Numbered from the stretch's first letter, positions 42,824 to 52,461 are shown. The stretch is 64,000 nucleotides of DNA from Bacillota bacterium (GCA_023457255.1 JAEWMB010000002.1:90103-154102); one strand, 5' to 3'. Numbers and translations are program-made. The notes: generated by a model not told the origin, from the letters alone.

Positions 42824-44488
42824 TTAAGCTTTCGTATCAAAGGTGTAGCAGCGATATAAAATATCCTCCTCTTTTGATAACAGTTTATCTATTGGTGTCC
42901 GTTTCTTTTTCATTTCTTCAAATTCATAAGATAGACCATATCCCATCTCTAACAAAGCGTCTGTTAATTGATTGATATGAGCACTAAGTAATTCCAGAGC
43001 TTCCTTCTGCTCCATACTAAGTGTGGCGTGTACGGTTTTGTTTTGTAGTCGTAGATGGATATCCATATCTCCTAAATGGGCCATAGTTAAATGTAATAAA
43101 ATGTGGAGGTTCTCCTCACCTTCTCTCTTATGTTTTCTTTTGGTATAGAAGAAAAGTTCACTGTTGGCTAAGTTTTTCGTAAGCTTAACAGGCAGCTGGA
43201 TATATCCAAGAAATTGATTAACAGACCTCATAAATTCGACTTGATCCCGTAGATTAAGTGTTTGTTCTTTTGCATGATGAAATGCCTCAGAGTTTGCACT
43301 TTCCTCATTTTTTTCAAAAAAGGTTAATAAGCTTTCTAAATCCTGGGATAATTTACGGTAGAATTGGGGAGGGCCGTCTTTTTTTGTAAAGTCATTAATT
43401 TCAAGAGTGAGCTTTGAAAGCAGCTCCGATTTTAATAACTTTTGATATACCGGTGATTTTATAAGTTCCCGTAAGGCAGAAGACCTGCTATCCGGCTGCA
43501 GGAAGGCTGTCTTTTGTGATTCTTCCCTTTTTATAAGAATTTTAGTTTCAGCATCCATTATTTTATGCAATAATTTTGCGATAGAATCCGTATCCTCCGG
43601 ATAAGAAGCAATCGTATCTTTTGGTAAAACCTTCGATAACAGCGGAAAGAGACTCTCTTGCTCGTCTCTTGATAATATATCCTGAAGTAAAATTACGTTG
43701 GTACTTATGTCAGGTGCTTTTGTAAAAATTTGATTTAATATTGGTGAATCCATCCTATTAAGATTACTTTCTCTTATTGCCTGATTTATAATTTCACGAA
43801 ACTCGGCTACTGTGATCGAAGGTTCTGCTAAGAGTTTTAGGACTTGTTCCGGAGTATCTGCGGTAGTTAAGGCATGAGTTAGCTGCTGTATCTCTTCTTT
43901 TGAAAAATGAGCGGAGAGAGGGGGGGATTCAAGAGTAGAATATTTTGGTATCAAGTATTCCTTTGCCTCGTTTATAAAATGGGACAATAATCCTTGGTGA
44001 AATTCCTCCGAGATAGCAGATTCTTCCGACAATAATTGGAGAAAGGAATCAATCATATTCTGTGAATGAGTAAGAATTGAATGATTGTTATTCTGATAAG
44101 TTTCTATTTGACGGATTGCCTGTGGTGTAATTGGAAGTTCTAATTTCTTCATTAGGACTAAAGTTTCAATTGAGGTATTGCGAAATACCGCGGATAGCTT
44201 TAATATATCTAAGATGCTATTTTTATTGATAGAGAGTTCCTGCTGCAGTAATTCTCGTACAATTTGAAGGTTACGTTCTGTTTTTGGAAGAGCTGCTTCC
44301 GTGAGAGCTTTCTCAATCGTAGAATTCGAGTCGTAGGATATATTTTGAGAAGAGGTTGTTTCACTTAAATTATTTGGAGCGGTGGAGGTGCCGGCTTTCC
44401 CGTTTGTTTCTTCCATTGGTGTTTTGGAAGCGGTCAGAGTAGTGGATTGGCTAACTCCGAGGTAATTCGATGATGTAATTGATTCCAT
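42824..44488 (-). CDS. Orphan FliK-like protein (flagellar hook-length-control C-terminal domain)
   Basis: 554 residues from minus-strand ATG 44488 behind AAAGGAG. The first 70 residues are Ser/Thr/Asn-rich and disordered-looking, followed by about 350 helical residues. The C-terminal domain (about 440-520) reads LLHLTMAHLGDMDIHLRLQN, KTVHATLSMEQKEALELLSA, HINQLTDALLEMGYGLS, the L-x-P-x-x-L-G-x-v-x-v/-L-x-x-L-x-x-x-G pattern of FliK/Flg_hook domains, although the proline is replaced. No flagellar genes flank it. Such isolated FliK-like genes occur in clostridia with unknown roles. It could instead be an unrelated protein with a similar alpha/beta end. Confidence 0.5.
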   Translation of the reverse strand: MESITSSNYLGVSQSTTLTASKTPMEETNGKAGTSTAPNNLSETTSSQNISYDSNSTIEKALTEAALPKTERNLQIVRELLQQELSINKNSILDILKLSAVFRNTSIETLVLMKKLELPITPQAIRQIETYQNNNHSILTHSQNMIDSFLQLLSEESAISEEFHQGLLSHFINEAKEYLIPKYSTLESPPLSAHFSKEEIQQLTHALTTADTPEQVLKLLAEPSITVAEFREIINQAIRESNLNRMDSPILNQIFTKAPDISTNVILLQDILSRDEQESLFPLLSKVLPKDTIASYPEDTDSIAKLLHKIMDAETKILIKREESQKTAFLQPDSRSSALRELIKSPVYQKLLKSELLSKLTLEINDFTKKDGPPQFYRKLSQDLESLLTFFEKNEESANSEAFHHAKEQTLNLRDQVEFMRSVNQFLGYIQLPVKLTKNLANSELFFYTKRKHKREGEENLHILLHLTMAHLGDMDIHLRLQNKTVHATLSMEQKEALELLSAHINQLTDALLEMGYGLSYEFEEMKKKRTPIDKLLSKEEDILYRCYTFDTKA

Positions 44489-44891
44489 ATGGCGACTCCT
44501 TTGCAGTATTATTTTCATAAGAAAGTACAAGAATGCAGCTGCTGTACCCTATTTATTAATAATTGTTATATCGGATAAAAGCCCTGATTATATAAGACCG
44601 GGAAGCAGACGTTAAGAAGAGCAAGGGGGAGAGGCGGCTTGTGAACTAGACTATTCAGGATACAATCTTTAACCAATGCTTTGAATATTAGGTAGCTAGA
44701 GCATGAAAGGCTCCAGATCTTGCTGCGAAAGAAGGGATAGCATAATTGCACCTTGAATTATGGGATACAGTAATTTTCGATTGCAAATTTATAGATATCT
44801 TGCAGGAAGTTTACATCTTTGAGTTTATTTCTTTTTTGAAATATGATATACTTTCATTTATAGCTAATGGACAAGAATTAAGGAGAAAGTT
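44489..44891. other. Divergent intergenic region, FliK-like gene / degV
   Basis: About 400 bases without a gene. The degV side has a probable extended -10 box, TGATATACT (44845-44853). No structured RNA was recognised. Confidence 0.4.
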
Positions 44892-45770
44892 ATGGCAGAT
44901 TATTGTATAGTAAGCGATGTGACGCTGGATTTGGTTCAGGACATCGTAGAGGAGTTGGATGTACACATTATCCCTATGGATTTTCATCTGGGTGATACGC
45001 CGTATACACACTATCCGGATGAAAGAGAATTAAGTTGTGAGGAGTTTTACAATCGTTTAAAGGCAGGTGAGGATTCTGTGACCAGTCAGATCAATCCTGT
45101 TGTGTTTGAAAATTATTTAACTCCATTCTTAGATAGTGGAAAAGATGTATTATATATTGCATTTTCCTCAGGATTAAGCGGTACTTATAACACAGGCAGA
45201 TTGATGTCGGAGGGCTTAAAAGAAAAATATCCCGAAAGAAAAGTAATCTGTATTGATTCCTTATGTGCCTCCATTGGTGAGGGACTGCTTGTTTACCTTG
45301 CCGCAAAAGAAAGACAAAAGGGCAGATCGTTAGAGGAAGTAGCCGACTTTGTTGAAAATACAAAGAGAAAATGCTGTCATTGGTTTATGGTTGAGGATTT
45401 GCACCATTTAAAAAGGGGTGGCAGGTTGAATTCCTTAGAGGCAATCGTTGGAACAGCACTTCGTATTTGCCCGGTATTGAGTGTGGATAAAGAAGGCAAG
45501 CTTCTGGTAGTTTCAAAGGTAAGAGGAAACAAAAAGGCAATAGAGTATCTTGTGAACCGGTTGGAAGAGGATGGTATTGATACGAAAAATCAAACAGTGA
45601 TTATCGGTCATGCAGCCTGTCCTGAGTATGCCAAGGCCTTAGCAGATATTCTGACGGAGCGGGGGTTAGTGAAGGATTCTCTGATTACTAATATTGGTCC
45701 TGTTATTGGAACACACACCGGAGCAGGGATGTGCGCTTTAACATTTGTTGGTGAAAATTATAAATTCTAA
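44892..45770 (+). CDS. DegV family fatty-acid-binding protein (FakB-like)
   Basis: 292 residues. DegV proteins bind a fatty acid and, in the FakAB system, present it to the kinase FakA for phosphorylation. Visible features are the N-terminal YCIVSDVTLDL strand, the SSGLSGTYNTGRL ligand loop, CIDSLCASIGEGLLVYLAAK, HLKRGGRLNSLEAIVGTALR, and a C-terminal GPVIGTHTGAGMCALTFVG that contains the conserved H-T-G-x-G. AGGAG precedes ATG 44892. No fakA gene adjoins it, which is usual in clostridia with several DegV paralogues. Confidence 0.93.
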   Translation: MADYCIVSDVTLDLVQDIVEELDVHIIPMDFHLGDTPYTHYPDERELSCEEFYNRLKAGEDSVTSQINPVVFENYLTPFLDSGKDVLYIAFSSGLSGTYNTGRLMSEGLKEKYPERKVICIDSLCASIGEGLLVYLAAKERQKGRSLEEVADFVENTKRKCCHWFMVEDLHHLKRGGRLNSLEAIVGTALRICPVLSVDKEGKLLVVSKVRGNKKAIEYLVNRLEEDGIDTKNQTVIIGHAACPEYAKALADILTERGLVKDSLITNIGPVIGTHTGAGMCALTFVGENYKF

Positions 45771-46132
45771 ATAACAGCAAGAAACACGGAGTGTGGATAA
45801 AGGAAATGGAGTTTTACGATTTCATATGACAATTCCTTATATCTGCACTTTTTTAGAACAGAAGCTTGTATGATTTACAGTAGTTTACATAGAATAGCAA
45901 TTATTAATCTTTGTTTAGAAGGGTTTAACGGAGGATTCCGTCCGATTTCTTTATTAATCTTATTAGATAAAATAATAAATGACCTATTGGTATTTCTTTT
46001 CAATACAAAGTTGTTATGATATAATAAGGCTGCCAGGCCGAAGGTCTGTGCAGATCACGATCATTAATTTTGTACTTTAAATTCATGATATAATGGCAAG
46101 TAAATAGAAATTACAGGAAAGGACAAGGAGAT
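45771..46132 (+). promoter_or_regulatory. glyA upstream region with tandem extended -10 promoters
   Basis: Two TGATATAAT boxes occur: TATAAT at 46020-46025 (with TTTTCA 17 bases upstream) and at 46089-46094. Between them lies a small hairpin CAGGCC-GAA-GGTCTG (46034-46048). I do not see a glycine riboswitch or other known RNA in the 362 bases. Confidence 0.45.
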
Positions 46133-47371
46133 ATGTATTCATTTGAGGACGTTAGAGCATTCGATCCGGAATTAGCGGATAGCATCACAAGGGAGATTGC
46201 AAGACAGAATGATCACATTGAATTAATTGCATCGGAGAATTTTGTAAGTAAGGCAGTTATGGCCGCAGCGGGCAGCCCGTTAACAAATAAATATGCGGAA
46301 GGGTATCCGGGAAAAAGATATTATGGCGGATGTGAATTTGTTGATGTTGCTGAGAATTTAGCAATTGAGAGAGCAAAGAAGTTATTTGGTTGTACTTATG
46401 CCAATGTTCAGCCGCATTCCGGTGCACAGGCAAATATGGCGGTATTCTTTGCGTTATTGCAGCCGGGAGATACCGTATTAGGTATGAATCTTGCACATGG
46501 CGGACACTTAACCCATGGAAGCCCGGTAAATTTCTCCGGTTCTTATTTTAATATTGTACCATACGGTGTGGATGATAATGGTTTCATTGATTATGATGAG
46601 GTTGAAAGGCTTGCAAAGGAATGCCGGCCAAAGCTTATCGTAGCAGGAGCATCTGCTTATGCCAGAAAGATAGATTTTAAACGCTTCCGGGAAATAGCTG
46701 ATTTAGTTGGAGCATATCTAATGGTTGATATGGCTCATATTGCAGGTTTGGTAGCTGCAGGTTATCACCGGTCACCAATTCCTTATGCCCATGTTACGAC
46801 TACCACTACGCACAAGACCTTGCGTGGGCCAAGAGGCGGTATGATTTTATCCAGTGCAGAGTTTGCAGAAGAATATAAGTTAAATAAGTCGGTTTTCCCG
46901 GGAATCCAGGGGGGACCATTAATGCATATCATAGCTGCAAAAGCAATCTGTTTTAAAGAAGCATTGGACGATAGCTTTAAAGATTATGCAGGGAAAATTA
47001 TTTCCAATGCTCAGGCACTGGCAAAAGAATTGACCGCACGTGGGTTTAATTTAGTATCCGGAGGTACGGACAACCACTTGATGCTGATTGATTTGCAGAA
47101 TATGAACATTACAGGAAAGCAGGCGGAGCATATCTTAGATGAGGCGAACATTACCTGTAATAAGAACACAGTTCCAAATGACCCTGCATCTCCATTTGTA
47201 ACCAGCGGAATCCGCCTTGGTACAGCGGCAGTAACCACCAGAGGTTTTAATGAAAAAGATATGGCTGTGGTTGCAGAAGCAATTTCTCTTGTAGTTCAGG
47301 ATGTAGAGAAGAATAAAGAACAGGCAAAAGCTTTGGTTAAGATGCTGACAGACGCTTATCCGCTTTATTAA
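46133..47371 (+). CDS. glyA: Serine hydroxymethyltransferase
   Basis: PLP enzyme interconverting serine and glycine and charging tetrahydrofolate with a one-carbon unit; 412 residues, normal length. Conserved segments are HIELIASENFVSKAVM, NKYAEGYPGKRYYGGCEFVD, PHSGAQANMAVFFALL, VDMAHIAGLVAAG, and the PLP lysine K228 in TTTTHKTLRGPRGG. The C-terminal domain carries TSGIRLGTAAVTTRGF. AAGGAG precedes ATG 46133. It stands alone, with paired hairpins downstream. Confidence 0.97.
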   Translation: MYSFEDVRAFDPELADSITREIARQNDHIELIASENFVSKAVMAAAGSPLTNKYAEGYPGKRYYGGCEFVDVAENLAIERAKKLFGCTYANVQPHSGAQANMAVFFALLQPGDTVLGMNLAHGGHLTHGSPVNFSGSYFNIVPYGVDDNGFIDYDEVERLAKECRPKLIVAGASAYARKIDFKRFREIADLVGAYLMVDMAHIAGLVAAGYHRSPIPYAHVTTTTTHKTLRGPRGGMILSSAEFAEEYKLNKSVFPGIQGGPLMHIIAAKAICFKEALDDSFKDYAGKIISNAQALAKELTARGFNLVSGGTDNHLMLIDLQNMNITGKQAEHILDEANITCNKNTVPNDPASPFVTSGIRLGTAAVTTRGFNEKDMAVVAEAISLVVQDVEKNKEQAKALVKMLTDAYPLY

Positions 47372-47434
47372 TGCCGGCTCTATGTTTTTAAAGCTTAAAG
47401 AAGACAGATAATAATTTTATATAACTATAGCTTT

Positions 47435-47514
47435 ATGAGTAGGTAATTCGTTGATATTAAGCCGGTTACCTACTCATAATATAAGTTAGAACAAAAAATC
47501 GTAAGTTCTAACTT
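47435..47514. terminator. Two hairpins between glyA and the convergent LUD gene
   Basis: ATGAGTAGGTAA/TTACCTACTCAT (47435-47477) is a perfect 12-base stem. AAGTTAGAAC/GTTCTAACTT (47483-47514) is a perfect 10-base stem, followed by GCAACTTTT. Together they probably end both convergent transcripts, although the T-runs are short. Confidence 0.6.
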
Positions 47515-47601
47515 GCAACTTTTCATACACCATCAAAAGCCTTATTTTAATCTTTTGAAATACTAGGATAGGTACCAGGAAAGAGCTTACGGATTTATTT
47601 T

Positions 47602-48240
47602 TTAATAACCTAATTCTTCGCCGACTAGTATAACTTTAAGCCGGTACGGAATATGGGAACGTCTCGTAATGACAAGACTGCTGCAAATACATTCCTCTAC
47701 AAGGCAATTTGCGCATCTTCCAAGTTCCGCACAAGGGGTTTTCCTGTTTAATCTTATTGCATTTGGCGGAGCAGCCATATTTCTAACACGCTCCATGGCG
47801 GCAGCTTCATCGGTGACGACTTTATTCATTCCCGCTATTACGATCACATTTTTAGGTCCGGTGATTAAACATGCCACACGGTTTCCTTTTCCGTCAATAT
47901 TAACGAGCTTTCCATCCAGGGTAATGGCATTGGAGCTCATAAAGTAGTAGTCGGCGGTTACGATTTTACCATAAAGTTCAGAGTGTTCTTCTGGTGTTTT
48001 GGCCTTATCCCGGTCATAGATTATGTAGTCGGAGTTATGAAATTCATCAAGTAATCCTATTTCATCCAGGGTCATGGAACCACCCCAGCTAACGGAACAG
48101 CCAGGAGTTAAAAAACGTTTGGCTACTGTCAATGCTTCTTCTTTATTATCGCAGTAATATCCTTCAATTCCACGTTGATTAAATTTCTCAATCAAGCTAT
48201 CTGCAAGGTTTTCATAATATTGCTTTTTTGGTGAAGACAT
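47602..48240 (-). CDS. LUD-domain protein (LutC/YkgG-like, DUF162)
   Basis: 212 residues from minus-strand ATG 48240 behind AAAGGA. The fold resembles LutC and the lactate-utilisation proteins: VSWGGSMTLDEIGLLDEF, DYYFMSSNAITLDGKLVNID and CLITGPKNVIVIAGMNKVVT are typical. A C-terminal cysteine cluster (TPCAELGRCANCLVEECIC) may bind metal. Solitary LUD genes are common in clostridia without lutA or lutB and have no established substrate. Not part of an operon here. Confidence 0.85.
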   Translation of the reverse strand: MSSPKKQYYENLADSLIEKFNQRGIEGYYCDNKEEALTVAKRFLTPGCSVSWGGSMTLDEIGLLDEFHNSDYIIYDRDKAKTPEEHSELYGKIVTADYYFMSSNAITLDGKLVNIDGKGNRVACLITGPKNVIVIAGMNKVVTDEAAAMERVRNMAAPPNAIRLNRKTPCAELGRCANCLVEECICSSLVITRRSHIPYRLKVILVGEELGY

Positions 48241-48547
48241 AGATAACCATCCTTTCTTTCCTTAAATTAAATACGATATTTTCTTGTTTTTTATTCTACC
48301 TAACTTTTATCTAAGTTGCAATGAAAATCAAAAGAGGAGAATCGATTACTTCGCAGCTTTTTGTATGAAATGCGGCAAAATCTTAAGGAGCATTCGTGTG
48401 GTAAGCAGGACAATAAGCGGTGTTGATGGGAAGAATGTACAAAAACGGCACTGTTCGTTTGGCTTCACAAAAGTTTCTAAATATGCTACAATGAAACACG
48501 GAAATAGTAAGTATTTGTGTCAGTAAAGAAGGAAAGTTGGAAAATTC
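48241..48547 (+). promoter_or_regulatory. LUD/topB divergent region with topB promoter
   Basis: TTCACA (48464-48469), 17 bases, TACAAT (48487-48492) with a preceding TG makes a good topB promoter. An 80-codon frame at 48284-48526 has no ribosome site and overlaps this promoter, so I do not call it a gene. Confidence 0.55.
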
Positions 48548-50695
48548 ATGGGGAAAAGTTTATATATCTCTGAGAAGCCAAGTGTAGCTCAGGAATTTGC
48601 AAAAGCACTAAAATCAAATTTTAAGAAGTCGGATGGATTTATGGAATCAGACGATAGTATTGTTACCTGGTGTGTTGGACATCTTGTGACCATGAGTTAT
48701 CCGGAAAAGTATGATCCGGCATTAAAAAAATGGTCTTTACAAACAATTCCGTTTTTACCAAAAGAGTTTCAATATGAGGTAATTCCTTCGGTCGGTAAAC
48801 AGTTTCAGGTAGTAAGGGGACTTTTAAATCGTTCTGACGTTGATAAAATATATGTATGCACCGACTCCGGGCGGGAAGGGGAGTATATCTATCGTTTGGT
48901 GGAGCAGATGGCAAAGGTTCCAAAAGATAAAGAAAGAAGAAGAGTTTGGATAGACTCTCAAACAGAGGAAGAAATCTTAAGAGGAATTCGTGAAGCAAAG
49001 CCGCTTTCGGCTTACGACAACCTTTCCGCAGCAGCATATCTAAGGGCACAGGAAGATTACTTAATGGGAATTAACTTTTCCCGTGTGCTGTCACTAAAAT
49101 ACGGATATACCGTTAATAATTTTCTTAAGAACGAAAAGCATTCCGCAATTGCAGTAGGCCGTGTCATGACTTGTGTACTTGGAATGGTAGTTCGGAGAGA
49201 GCGGGAGATTCGTGAATTTGTGAAAACTCCATTTTACCGTGTAATGATGACATTAGAGGCAGCAGATAGAACCTTTGATGGTGAATTTAGGGCGGTAGAA
49301 GGATCAAAGTATTATTTATCCCCTTTGCTCTATAAAGAAAATGGATTCCGTGAAAAGCAAGAAGCTGAAAAATTAATCACAATGCTAACCGGCTATGAAC
49401 CGGACTATGAAACAAGGATTGAGAATAATAATAAAAACAGCTACGCTGCAAAACTAAGGCAAAACGAAGAGACTGAGCGATTGCTCGCTGAAATCATAAG
49501 TATGGAGAAGAAGAAGGAGAATAAGAATCCACCTCTTTTATTTAACCTTGCGGAACTTCAGAACGAATGCTCCAAGCTTTTTAAGATTAGTCCGGATGAA
49601 ACATTAAAATATACGCAGGAGTTATACGAAAAAAAGCTTGTAACTTATCCGAGAACAGACGCCAGAGTGTTATCTACTGCGGTAGCAAAAGAAATCGATA
49701 AGAATATCAAGGGATTAACCTCTCTTTCGCAATTTCAGCCATTTGCAGACGAAGCATTAGCTGCAGGCTTATATAAAAATATAGCAAAAACTCGATATGT
49801 AAATGATAAGCAGATAACCGACCACTATGCTATTATACCAACCGGACAAGGTTTTGGAGCTTTATCCTCCTTATCTCCGACTGCAAAGAGGATATATGTG
49901 TCTATTGTGAAACGATTCCTAAGTATCTTTTATCCGCCGGCAGTATATCAAAAGATAACCATTACTACAAAAATTGATACCGAAAGCTTTTTTTCCAGTT
50001 TTCGAGTTTTAATCGAGGAAGGTTATCTAAAGGTTGCAGGATATCAAGGAAATTCCAATACCGCAAAGCAGGAAGCACAAGACAATACAAAGACGTCAGC
50101 AAAGGCAGAGGCAGATAATAAGGATAAAAGCTCGGAGGAGGAATCTGAGGAAGAGAAAGATTATGATGCCAGGTTCTTTGAGGCAATCAAAAGTCTTAGG
50201 AAGGGAATGAAGTTACCGGTTCGTAATTTTACGATTAAAGAAGGAGAAACGGTTCCACCAAAACGTTATAATTCGGGTTCTTTGATTCTTGCAATGGAGA
50301 ATGCAGGGCAGTTAATCGAAGACGAAGAATTGCGGGCGCAGATAAAAGGAAGCGGTATCGGTACAAGTGCGACAAGGGCTGAAATATTAAATAAGCTTGT
50401 AAAGATAGATTATCTTTCCCTAAATAAGAAAACTCAGATTATGACACCTTCTTTAATGGGAGAGTTAATTTACGATGTTGTAAATGCTTCAATCCGTTCC
50501 CTGCTCAATGCAGAACTTACCGCAAGCTGGGAAAAAGGCTTGACAATGGTATCCGACGGCACAATTACGAAAGAGGAGTATATAGAAAAACTGGAGGGCT
50601 TTGTAGGCCGTATGACCGAAGGCGTGAAGGGAATCAACAATGCAAATCTTTTGCTGCCATATTTTGAGCAGGCCGCACAAAATTATAAGAAATAG
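48548..50695 (+). CDS. topB: DNA topoisomerase III (type IA)
   Basis: 715 residues; relaxes and decatenates DNA by single-strand passage. The Toprim domain is visible at the N-terminus (LYISEKPSVAQEFAKALKSN; CTDSGREGEYIYRLVEQMA), and the catalytic tyrosine is Y367 in VTYPRTDARVL. The C-terminal gate ends with GIGTSATRAEILNKLV and LMGELIYDVVNASI. An acidic low-complexity insert (about 507-540, KAEADNKDKSSEEESEEEKD) interrupts the central domain. No C-terminal zinc fingers are present, as usual for TopB. ATG 48548 follows GAAGGAAAG. Confidence 0.95.
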   Translation: MGKSLYISEKPSVAQEFAKALKSNFKKSDGFMESDDSIVTWCVGHLVTMSYPEKYDPALKKWSLQTIPFLPKEFQYEVIPSVGKQFQVVRGLLNRSDVDKIYVCTDSGREGEYIYRLVEQMAKVPKDKERRRVWIDSQTEEEILRGIREAKPLSAYDNLSAAAYLRAQEDYLMGINFSRVLSLKYGYTVNNFLKNEKHSAIAVGRVMTCVLGMVVRREREIREFVKTPFYRVMMTLEAADRTFDGEFRAVEGSKYYLSPLLYKENGFREKQEAEKLITMLTGYEPDYETRIENNNKNSYAAKLRQNEETERLLAEIISMEKKKENKNPPLLFNLAELQNECSKLFKISPDETLKYTQELYEKKLVTYPRTDARVLSTAVAKEIDKNIKGLTSLSQFQPFADEALAAGLYKNIAKTRYVNDKQITDHYAIIPTGQGFGALSSLSPTAKRIYVSIVKRFLSIFYPPAVYQKITITTKIDTESFFSSFRVLIEEGYLKVAGYQGNSNTAKQEAQDNTKTSAKAEADNKDKSSEEESEEEKDYDARFFEAIKSLRKGMKLPVRNFTIKEGETVPPKRYNSGSLILAMENAGQLIEDEELRAQIKGSGIGTSATRAEILNKLVKIDYLSLNKKTQIMTPSLMGELIYDVVNASIRSLLNAELTASWEKGLTMVSDGTITKEEYIEKLEGFVGRMTEGVKGINNANLLLPYFEQAAQNYKK

Positions 50696-50742
50696 AATTA
50701 ATTTTTATCAAAAATAAGTTTAATTATTTAAGTAAAAGCATA

Positions 50743-50817
50743 AAATGTTTTAAATCTTATGTGTTTTAGAGCAAATAGGTTAAATCTCATATGTTTTAAA
50801 CCTTATATGTTTTAAAT
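50743..50817. repeat. Short imperfect tandem repeats downstream of topB
   Basis: The unit ATGTTTTAAAYCTTAT recurs at 50744, 50790 and (partial) 50807, with a diverged copy at about 50761. No dyad or T-run. Confidence 0.5.
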
Positions 50818-50912
50818 CGCTTAAAGCTCACACTAAGGAATGGCTTAAATAAAAGCCCTTCTTCTCACAAATTTTAATATAAGCAGTCATCATCGCAAGA
50901 ACAGGAGGTTAT

Positions 50913-51590
50913 ATGGTTGAATTAGAGATACAAAGTTTATTTGACTTATCACAAACTATTGCAGCGGGCTTATTTCAAGGGGTACTCTATCCTTGGGAGG
51001 TACTTCCAAACATTGGTTCCTTTATTATAAAACTTGGAGAGACTTTACCGGTCGAAGAATATGATAGAATCGGGGATAACATATGGATTGCAAAATCAGC
51101 TACAGTAGCACATACTGCCGATATTCATGGCCCCTGCATTATTGATAAAGAGGCGGAAATCCGTCACTGTGCATATCTTCGAGGAAATACAATCGTTGGT
51201 AAGGGAGCAGTGGTTGGAAACTCTACAGAACTTAAAAATGCTGTGCTATTTAATAAAGTTCAAGTACCGCACTATAACTATGTCGGGGATTCTGTTTTAG
51301 GATACAAATCGCATATGGGAGCCGGTTCCATTACCTCCAATGTAAAATCGGATAAGACTTTGGTTACCTTGAGATTTCAAAATGAAAAGTATCCAACCGG
51401 ATTAAAAAAGATGGGTGCGATTTTAGGAGATATGGTGGAGATTGGGTGCGGCAGTGTGTTAAATCCGGGAACTATTATCGGAAAAGAGACGAATGTATAT
51501 CCGCTGTCTTCTGTGCGGGGATATATTCCCGAGCATAGCATATATAAAAAAGCTGGAGAAATTGCTAAAAAGCAGGAGGATCTCAATTAA
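50913..51590 (+). CDS. Left-handed beta-helix (hexapeptide repeat) sugar-nucleotide-type protein
   Basis: 225 residues. Two short helices at the N-terminus (residues 8-30) resemble UDP-GlcNAc pyrophosphorylase-like LbH proteins. A hexapeptide helix spans about 50-200: IWIAKSATVAHTADIHGPCI, IDKEAEIRHCAYLRGNTIVG, KGAVVGNSTELKNAVLFNKV, and late IGCGSVLNPGTIIG. HYNYVGDSVLGYKSHMGAGS matches the acetyl-CoA-binding turn of GlmU C-domains. No nucleotidyltransferase domain is attached, so it would be an acyltransferase or a scaffold. AGGAGG precedes ATG 50913. Confidence 0.8.
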   Translation: MVELEIQSLFDLSQTIAAGLFQGVLYPWEVLPNIGSFIIKLGETLPVEEYDRIGDNIWIAKSATVAHTADIHGPCIIDKEAEIRHCAYLRGNTIVGKGAVVGNSTELKNAVLFNKVQVPHYNYVGDSVLGYKSHMGAGSITSNVKSDKTLVTLRFQNEKYPTGLKKMGAILGDMVEIGCGSVLNPGTIIGKETNVYPLSSVRGYIPEHSIYKKAGEIAKKQEDLN

Positions 51591-51697
51591 AAGAAGGTTT
51601 TAACCAATATAACAATGTTTCTCCGGAAAATGGGTGCATTGTTATTCCTGGTGATAACAATAGACTGCTAATTATGTAAAGGAATGGAGGCTTAACC

Positions 51698-51955
51698 ATG
51701 CAGGAGTTTTATGATATGATTGAAGAGAAGATCAAAGCTTGTGGGTATCCGGGTGAAATAGATGGTTATGAGATTTACAACGAGATCTGTGATGAAATTG
51801 AGGAAAAGGAACCAGGAACCTATCTATTTCTGTCTAAGAAAACAGAAGACTGTTTTTTCGAGTATAAGGTGGAGGTAATGGAAGAAGAATTTAACTTATC
51901 CTATGTGGATATCCATGTGAAAGACAAGGTATATCATGCTGATTTTGATGAATAG
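51698..51955 (+). CDS. Small acidic protein, unknown function
   Basis: 85 residues, starting at ATG 51698 behind GGAGG. Strongly acidic (many Glu and Asp), no membrane segment. It has an alpha-beta look: MQEFYDMIEEKIKACGYPGE, then a loop, then strands FFEYKVEVMEEEFNLSYVDI and HVKDKVYHADFDE. Such short acidic proteins are common in Lachnospiraceae; I do not recognise the family. A terminator lies about 110 bases downstream. Confidence 0.6.
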   Translation: MQEFYDMIEEKIKACGYPGEIDGYEIYNEICDEIEEKEPGTYLFLSKKTEDCFFEYKVEVMEEEFNLSYVDIHVKDKVYHADFDE

Positions 51956-52060
51956 ACGGCCTGTAACCATGGCTTAGAAAGAGCCGTATCATTGATTGCA
52001 TCGTGACTTCTTTTTTGTTATACAAGGCTTCAATATATTCAAAAGTGAAAGAAAATTAGG

Positions 52061-52092
52061 AAAGCAGACTCTTAACATTGAGTTTGCTTTTT
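52061..52092 (+). terminator. Intrinsic terminator after the acidic protein gene
   Basis: AAAGCAGACTC pairs with GAGTTTGCTTT (one G-U), followed by TTA. Confidence 0.75.
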
Positions 52093-52337
52093 ATGTATAC
52101 GGTGGATACAGGTTCCCTTCTATTTTTCTAATTCAAGCTTAAAACTGCCCCTCTCTGTACTATTCTTAAGTAAGAAACTCTGATTTAAACTCATCGAAAA
52201 ATTTCCCTTATTGAATTAACAATCATCTTTTTAACTTTGATATCTTCCTTTTTCTATTAACATACTGCTCTGGTTTATGTTGATAGGTAAATATTAACCA
52301 GAAGGTATCCAATAGGAATTGTCATTTAGAGTAACAG
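52093..52337. other. AT-rich gene-free DNA, first part
   Basis: No reading frame, RNA or clear promoter supported. Together with the following repeats it makes an 800-base stretch of low-GC DNA ahead of the Rhs locus. Confidence 0.4.
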
Positions 52338-52435
52338 TATTAAAAATATAGGTTGAACCACGTGAAGTGTAAGGAAAGTGTCTTATTTCGTGAAAAACCA
52401 TTATTAAAAATACAGGTTGAATCATATGTGGTGTA
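52338..52435. repeat. Pair of 34-base imperfect direct repeats
   Basis: Copies at 52338-52371 and 52402-52435 start TATTAAAAATAYAGGTTGAA and continue through YCAYRTG to GTGTA with only a few differences; their starts are 64 bases apart. No coding potential. Confidence 0.65.
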
Positions 52436-52461
52436 GATTTCCAGAAAAATATATTTGCATA

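Noticed and set aside
44566..44751. 61-codon minus-strand frame between the FliK-like gene and degV
   Set aside because: No start context and no family resemblance; treated as non-coding.
45771..46132. Possible glycine riboswitch before glyA
   Set aside because: I could not find the conserved aptamer core; only promoter boxes and one small hairpin are visible.
48284..48526. 80-codon plus-strand frame upstream of topB
   Set aside because: No ribosome site and overlap with the likely topB promoter; no recognisable domain.
50743..50817. Repeated ATGTTTTAAA units as a possible CRISPR fragment
   Set aside because: Units are irregularly spaced, diverged and lack spacers of constant length; no cas gene is present.
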